Of a stretch of 16,534 nucleotides of DNA, positions 14,411 to 16,534 are shown piece after piece. The notes under the pieces are model-generated. The model was not told the origin of the DNA and did no database searches. It saw only the letters and a list, made by a program, of their open reading frames with translations. The translations under genes and the position numbers were made by a program. Position 1 is the stretch's first letter. The number at the start of each line of letters is the position of its first letter. The stretch spans positions 1 to 16,534 of the forward strand of contig PWNO01000154.1 of the NCBI GenBank assembly GCA_003557765.1, read 5' to 3'. The stretch comes from Bacteroidales bacterium. GTDB lineage: Bacteria; Bacteroidota; Bacteroidia; Bacteroidales; UBA7960.

Positions 14411-16534
14411 TCATCCTCCGTAGTTGGAGATCTCCTTGGTGAGCTCGTAATCAAACTCCGGATATTCGTAGATGGAGGTGCGCGGTTCGGTTTCGCCGAC
14501 GGAATAGCCCCAGATGCTGTCGTAGTCGCTGGTGTCTTCGCCCATCCACTCAAGCTGGCCGAGGTAGTTGGCGATGGATTTTGACTCGATAATCTTGAAC
14601 TTGCCGAGCTTGTCAATCACAGGGCTGTGGCTTCGGGTATGGTCGTGATCGAACTCCAGGATGCGTCGGCCGTCGTGCGTGATGCCAATCACACGGTAGG
14701 TCATGCTCTTGCCAACCCCAGGCAGGTTGATCACGTTCCTGTCGGTGGCCAGGAAGGGGATGTCGGCCTTTTGCCGGAGCTGCTTGATATTATCTGTCAT
14801 CTGCTCGGCCTTTTCGGGAAAGCTTCGAATCTCCCTGCGATGTTCCTGTGGGATTTCGCCGATCATCTTTTCCTCCATCTGCTCCTGCACGGCGCGGGCA
14901 TTGGTGGCAAACTTAAAGGCGTTTTCCCTGTAGCCCTTCACAGAAAATGTATAGTAAGGCAGTACGCCGATATCGTTGAGCGACTGGCGCAGCTTGTTGG
15001 TATGTCCCCGCCTGCTGGCCGGGGAAGTGAACACCAGCTGATTGGTAACTGTCCACCCGGCGGAGCTGAGCCTGTCAACACCATGTTTTGCTTCAGGTGT
15101 GATCTCCATGGCAGACTGGAAATGGGTTTGTATCACAAATTGTTTTATGCCGATCTTTGCCGCCCGGGTTTTAAAATCCGCCAGGATACGGGTCAGGTTT
15201 TCAGTGATGCGCTGGGGCAGGTAGACGGGTAAACGGGTGCCAAGTCGTACGCGCAGAATTTCGGCATGTTTTTCCATATCGGCGCGGGATGCGTTCTTCT
15301 CCTTCTTGCGGCGGGCCATATCATAGACTGCTTGCAGGATCTTCTCCAGCGACTTATCGGAGCTCATCAGGGCATCGCCACCGGTGATGAGGATGTCGCG
15401 AAGCATCGAATCTTCTTCCCAGTATTGCATGATGCGTTCCAGCTTCTCGTCCCAGGTTTCGTTGGGCTTGAGCTTGTCAAGGTCAAAGTTGAGGTTGCCC
15501 CGTTGAAAGTCATACATCCGCTGGCAGGAAGCACACAGTCCGGCGCAGGCCCTGCCCATGGTGTCGGGAATCATGATGGCCACCTCCGGATAGCGGCGGT
15601 GGATGTTGGTGCTGGTTGGAAGGATCCACCCGGCAGCATTGGGCTTGCCGGGCTCCACGATGTCCTCTTTCTCCCAGGCCACGATATGTCCGAACTCGTC
15701 CACCAACTCTTTTGAATAGATGATGTAGTAGCGGATGGCCAGGTCCTTGCCCACAGCAAAGTCTGGCGCGTCGGCGTTAAGCAGTGACAGGTAATAGGGG
15801 TTTACAAAGAATGGGATCCCCTGGTCTTTTGCCCGGTGAAGCAGCGCCATCGTATCATCACCCAAGGTGTTACCAAGCATGTCGTTGAGGGTGTCGGGGT
15901 CGCGCACGGCAAATTTCAGGTGGAAGAGGTGGTTGTCCCACCACTCCTGCATCAGCTTCTCCTTCTCCGCCATGCTGGCACCTTCAGGAAAAGCAAAGCG
16001 TACGCTGGTCATGATGCCGGCGTCGATCTTGTCGATCAACACCCTGATGATGCGGGTCTTGTTCTCCTCACGTATCTTCTGGATGTCGGGATCCAACCCA
16101 TCGGGGTGCTGTGCCATCCATGTCAGCACCTGTTCGCGGGAGGGCAGAGTCCTTTTGGCCTTTCCGCGAAACTGGCGAAAGAGCGCCAGCATGTCCTGGA
16201 AGAAGTCGGCCATGGCCTCACCTTTGCCCTCTCTCAAAGCCTTCCATAACAACCTGAACGGCTCATTGACCACCTCTTGTCCGCGCAGGTTGAGGTCTTC
16301 AAACGATGTGCCCTCGTGGTCGAGGTAGTCGAGTAGCCGGATGGCGGCATAGTCCTGCCAGCTCAGCTCTTCCATGGCTTCACGACCCTTGGATTCAAAG
16401 CGGTAAAATGCATAGGCATGTGCATGGTCTTCCATGTAGGTCATCACCATGGCACGCACCCTTTCAGCAAACGCCTTATGATCAGATGCATTCTCTGCGA
16501 TCTTTTGCAGGTCAGGGTTTTCTATGATGAACGT
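14411..16534 (-). CDS. KamA-family radical SAM aminomutase, probable glutamate 2,3-aminomutase, 5' end beyond the right edge (partial)
   Basis: The frame is open to the right edge: 25 codons precede the GTG at 16459, so the true N-terminus is off-window (707 codons seen). The radical SAM cluster motif CAGLCASC is at codons 15547-15524 (CxxxCxxC), in a GRACAGLCASCQRMYDF context typical of lysine 2,3-aminomutase relatives. LITGGDAL follows. The PLP lysine is probably in NLPGVGKS (Lys codon 14710-14708). The positions equivalent to the two lysine-binding Asp of lysine 2,3-aminomutase are Lys (PYYTFSVK, 14938-14936) and Asn (NLPG, 14728-14726). As I recall, this pair defines glutamate 2,3-aminomutase (eam) of Clostridioides difficile, which makes beta-glutamate. 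Compared with classical enzymes there are over 300 extra N-terminal residues, and about 33 more residues between these two positions. Family call is firm; substrate is inference. Confidence 0.93.
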   Translation of the reverse strand, partial: TFIIENPDLQKIAENASDHKAFAERVRAMVMTYMEDHAHAYAFYRFESKGREAMEELSWQDYAAIRLLDYLDHEGTSFEDLNLRGQEVVNEPFRLLWKALREGKGEAMADFFQDMLALFRQFRGKAKRTLPSREQVLTWMAQHPDGLDPDIQKIREENKTRIIRVLIDKIDAGIMTSVRFAFPEGASMAEKEKLMQEWWDNHLFHLKFAVRDPDTLNDMLGNTLGDDTMALLHRAKDQGIPFFVNPYYLSLLNADAPDFAVGKDLAIRYYIIYSKELVDEFGHIVAWEKEDIVEPGKPNAAGWILPTSTNIHRRYPEVAIMIPDTMGRACAGLCASCQRMYDFQRGNLNFDLDKLKPNETWDEKLERIMQYWEEDSMLRDILITGGDALMSSDKSLEKILQAVYDMARRKKEKNASRADMEKHAEILRVRLGTRLPVYLPQRITENLTRILADFKTRAAKIGIKQFVIQTHFQSAMEITPEAKHGVDRLSSAGWTVTNQLVFTSPASRRGHTNKLRQSLNDIGVLPYYTFSVKGYRENAFKFATNARAVQEQMEEKMIGEIPQEHRREIRSFPEKAEQMTDNIKQLRQKADIPFLATDRNVINLPGVGKSMTYRVIGITHDGRRILEFDHDHTRSHSPVIDKLGKFKIIESKSIANYLGQLEWMGEDTSDYDSIWGYSVGETEPRTSIYEYPEFDYELTKEISNYGG

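Noticed and set aside
14411..16459. Aminomutase gene starting at the GTG at 16459
   Set aside because: The frame continues open for 25 sensible codons to the window edge, so the gene is partial and this is an internal Val codon.

Overview
The window comes from a bacterium of the phylum Bacteroidota, most likely a Bacteroidales/Marinilabiliales-type lineage. Three things point there: the efflux cluster carries the small PII-like companion protein known from Porphyromonas-type genomes (PG0541 family), start codons lack Shine-Dalgarno sequences and are preceded by A-rich leaders, and there is a secreted lamin-tail-domain (LTD) protein. All genes but one lie on the minus strand. I saw no tRNA, rRNA, transposase, phage gene or CRISPR array.

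Layout. (1) Positions 1-2295, minus: the N-terminal 765 codons of a large secreted protein with alternating Ig-like and LTD domains; it is open to the left edge. (2) 2391-3383, plus: asd, aspartate-semialdehyde dehydrogenase, divergent from the LTD gene across a 95-bp AT-rich gap. (3) 3384-3844: a convergent gap full of small repeats. (4) 3845-5377, minus: glycyl-tRNA synthetase. (5) 5601-6578, minus: a diacylglycerol/lipid kinase of the YegS/BmrU type. (6) 6831-13852, minus: an efflux cluster, transcribed in the order tetR, tolC-type outer-membrane channel, periplasmic adaptor lipoprotein, RND permease, PII-like protein. (7) 13853-14410: a 558-bp gap with a pair of inverted octamer arrays enclosing a REP-like hairpin unit. 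(8) 14411-16534, minus: a large KamA-family radical-SAM aminomutase, open to the right edge.

How the genes work together. TolC, adaptor and RND permease form a complete tripartite pump. The TetR protein is its probable local regulator, and the PII-like protein is probably a small sensory or regulatory partner of the permease. asd, glyS and the lipid kinase are housekeeping genes without an obvious link to the pump. The aminomutase carries Lys and Asn where lysine 2,3-aminomutase has its two lysine-binding Asp residues. This is the pair reported for glutamate 2,3-aminomutase, so beta-glutamate formation is a better prediction than beta-lysine formation.

The least ordinary content is between genes. 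Nearly every gap holds degenerate short tandem arrays with 6-8 bp periods (AGTARGN, TGGGNNN, AATGTGNN and others). They often start at or inside a stop codon and keep the same orientation relative to the gene they follow. Two diverged copies of a hairpin repeat show a compensatory base-pair change, and two gaps share what looks like one composite element. These are the best candidates for something undescribed here, but family membership needs a whole-genome search that I could not run.
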